Shown in pieces: positions 62,677 to 64,000 of a stretch of DNA of 64,000 nt; position 1 is the first letter of the stretch, and each line of letters opens with the position of its first letter. The translations under genes and the position numbers were made by a program. The DNA is from CAYXDO01 sp964463485 (GTDB taxonomy: Bacteria; Myxococcota; Kuafuiibacteriia; Kuafuiibacteriales; Kuafuiibacteriaceae). The notes beneath the pieces are model-generated. The model was given only the letters and a program-made list of their open reading frames with translations, was not told the DNA's origin and ran no database searches. The DNA is taken from NCBI GenBank assembly GCA_964463485.1, contig CAYXDO010000041.1, positions 1-64,000 on the forward strand, given 5' to 3'.

Positions 62677-64000
62677 GTGGCTGAGGGCCTCGAGCTTCGG
62701 TCGGCACGACTGCCGACCCGATCGGCCGCCTCGACGCCGGAGGCGGCCTTTTCGTCCTGGCTCGGAGGCGCGAAGTCGCCGATGACTCCCGAGCGCCTTC
62801 GCGAAGGTGTTCGCACCTTTCAGGCGGCGGCGCTCGACAGCACCTATACTCAGTCGAAGAACGCACTCGTCCAGGCACTCTGCCACCTTCGCCACCGACA
62901 GCCGGACCTGGTGGAACCCTTTTTCCGAGAGATCGCGCCTTGGTTCGAAGCCCGCGCCAAGGAGCTTCCGGAGGCTCAGCGCGCCAAGGAGCTCCGCCAG
63001 CTCCGTGAAGGTACTCTCGAAGTCACGGTCAGCATCCCCATCCCGAAAGATGTGCTCGAGCAGGTCGCGGTGGCTCAGCGAGAGGCCGTCGAGAAGCTTC
63101 ATGCCGACATGATGGTTGCGGACCTCCGAGCCGAGCAGGCCATCCGAAGTCAGGCGGCGCAGCGCCGAGTCGAAGTGCAAGCCGGCCAGGCCGAACCCGA
63201 CGTGAAGTCGACTCGGTCCGCGAAGTCAGCGGGCGTCCGCGCCAAGGCCCCCCTGAGCGATACCCAGTGGGGAGCCTTCCTCGGGCGTTTGATTTCGCAC
63301 GCAACCTCGAAGGCAGAGGACCAAGCGCTCGAGCTGCTCGCCCATAAGGGGCGCGTCGACCAAGCGCTCGTCGGGGCCATGAAAATCTCGGGCGTGCTCG
63401 ACGACATACCGAACGGAGCAGAATGGATCGGCCGAGTCTCCGCCGGAATCAGACTCGCCGAGCGATGTCGTTACAGCGCCACGAACGACGGCGCCGATCG
63501 GTTGGCCATCGACACCATCCTAGCGAGTGATTCTACGCCGAGCATGGCCTACTCACCCCTTCAGTCCTCGCGCGACGGCGACCTCGAAGGTCTGCTCCTG
63601 CGCTGGATCTCGACCGCGACCCCGGGGCTCGCGCGCGCCGTGCTCGACAACCACCCGCACTTTCCTAGGCCGGCTCAGCTCCGGGCTGTCAACGCCCAGC
63701 TCGACCAAATCGTGGAACGAGAGGGTAGGGTGCTCGAGGGCTTCAACGTACTCACCATCATGCACCAGATGGGTCGCACGGTCCCGTGGCTCGAGCTGCT
63801 TCACGACAAGCTCGGGCTGAAAAAGGAGGACTACCTCGGCGTCTCGGTCCCGTACTCGGGCTCGAAGCTCGCGGAGGCCAAGCTCAATCGGGACGGGTTC
63901 GAGACGGTGGCCGATCACGACCCGCGGCCCGAGCTGCTCGCGCGAATGCAAGACACACTCGGCGGCGGGCAAGCGCAGAGCTTCGATGAGCTGAAGGAGC
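62677..64000 (+). CDS. Unidentified protein, 3' end beyond the window
   Basis: A frame open from GTG 62677 to the right edge gives at least 441 residues; the C-terminus is missing. An ATG at 62782 is an alternative start. The N-terminal 180 residues are helical and charged (VTVSIPIPKDVLEQVAVAQ; HADMMVADLRAEQAIRSQA), then a Lys/Ser linker, then an alpha/beta part ending at the edge with SVPYSGSKLAEAKLNRDGFE. Codon use is clearly coding in this frame, with G/C in most third positions. I recognise no family. Confidence 0.7.
   Translation, partial: MAEGLELRSARLPTRSAASTPEAAFSSWLGGAKSPMTPERLREGVRTFQAAALDSTYTQSKNALVQALCHLRHRQPDLVEPFFREIAPWFEARAKELPEAQRAKELRQLREGTLEVTVSIPIPKDVLEQVAVAQREAVEKLHADMMVADLRAEQAIRSQAAQRRVEVQAGQAEPDVKSTRSAKSAGVRAKAPLSDTQWGAFLGRLISHATSKAEDQALELLAHKGRVDQALVGAMKISGVLDDIPNGAEWIGRVSAGIRLAERCRYSATNDGADRLAIDTILASDSTPSMAYSPLQSSRDGDLEGLLLRWISTATPGLARAVLDNHPHFPRPAQLRAVNAQLDQIVEREGRVLEGFNVLTIMHQMGRTVPWLELLHDKLGLKKEDYLGVSVPYSGSKLAEAKLNRDGFETVADHDPRPELLARMQDTLGGGQAQSFDELKE

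Overview
The window is GC-rich chromosomal DNA that looks like a member of the Myxococcota (a deltaproteobacterial-type genome). The evidence is inferential: many lipoproteins carry Asp-Ala-rich or Cys-rich segments, and there are a pseudokinase/PEGA/TPR membrane protein, an MXAN_5187-like protein, GTG/TTG starts and ATGA/GTGA overlaps. I see no rRNA, tRNA, CRISPR array, transposase or phage gene.

Layout. 0.2-3.7 kb: an ankyrin protein and two coupled lipoproteins. 3.8-8.4 kb: an ABC exporter operon with one ATPase and two permeases, each with a C-terminal domain related to zinc metallopeptidases. One domain has a full HExxH...E site and the other has lost it. 8.5-15 kb: a very large helical orphan diverging from a DcrB/DUF1795-type gene that overlaps a 675-residue orphan. 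15-22.3 kb: a LOG-family nucleotide hydrolase, a lipoprotein, a pseudokinase-TM-PEGA-TPR protein, a secreted protein and CoaX. 22.3-26.8 kb: an EF-G-like GTPase, a helical-repeat protein and RlmN. 26.9-28.6 kb: small conserved unknowns. 28.7-33.4 kb: nuoE, nuoF, nuoJ and nuoK (without the other complex I genes) followed closely by prfC. 33.35-33.64 kb: a noncoding array of a roughly 56-bp repeat whose core is a hairpin.

33.9-46 kb: a methyltransferase, a stand-alone 5'-3' exonuclease, then a SWIM-type protein and an unknown protein, an opposite-strand lipoprotein, and an AAA+ MoxR / DUF5682-like / vWA operon. The SWIM, MoxR, DUF5682 and vWA genes probably act together as a MoxR-vWA chaperone-like machine.

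46.0-51.5 kb is the most striking part: a two-gene minus-strand operon. The first gene encodes a 1565-residue protein with an N-terminal NACHT-type STAND NTPase, a long middle region and a C-terminal PtuA-like ABC ATPase. It overlaps by 4 bp a gene for a PtuB-like HNH nuclease. I read this as a Septu-type anti-phage system whose ATPase has been fused to a STAND sensor.

51.7-64 kb: cell-envelope and secreted proteins (an M30-like metallopeptidase lipoprotein, a paralogous pair of secreted proteins, a Spy/CpxP-like protein, a TPR-PEGA protein, a lipoprotein and an amino-acid-type binding lipoprotein). Then come an ankyrin-methyltransferase fusion, a small unknown, and a gene that runs off the right edge. 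Starts and functions are inferred from reading the sequence only; no homology search was run.
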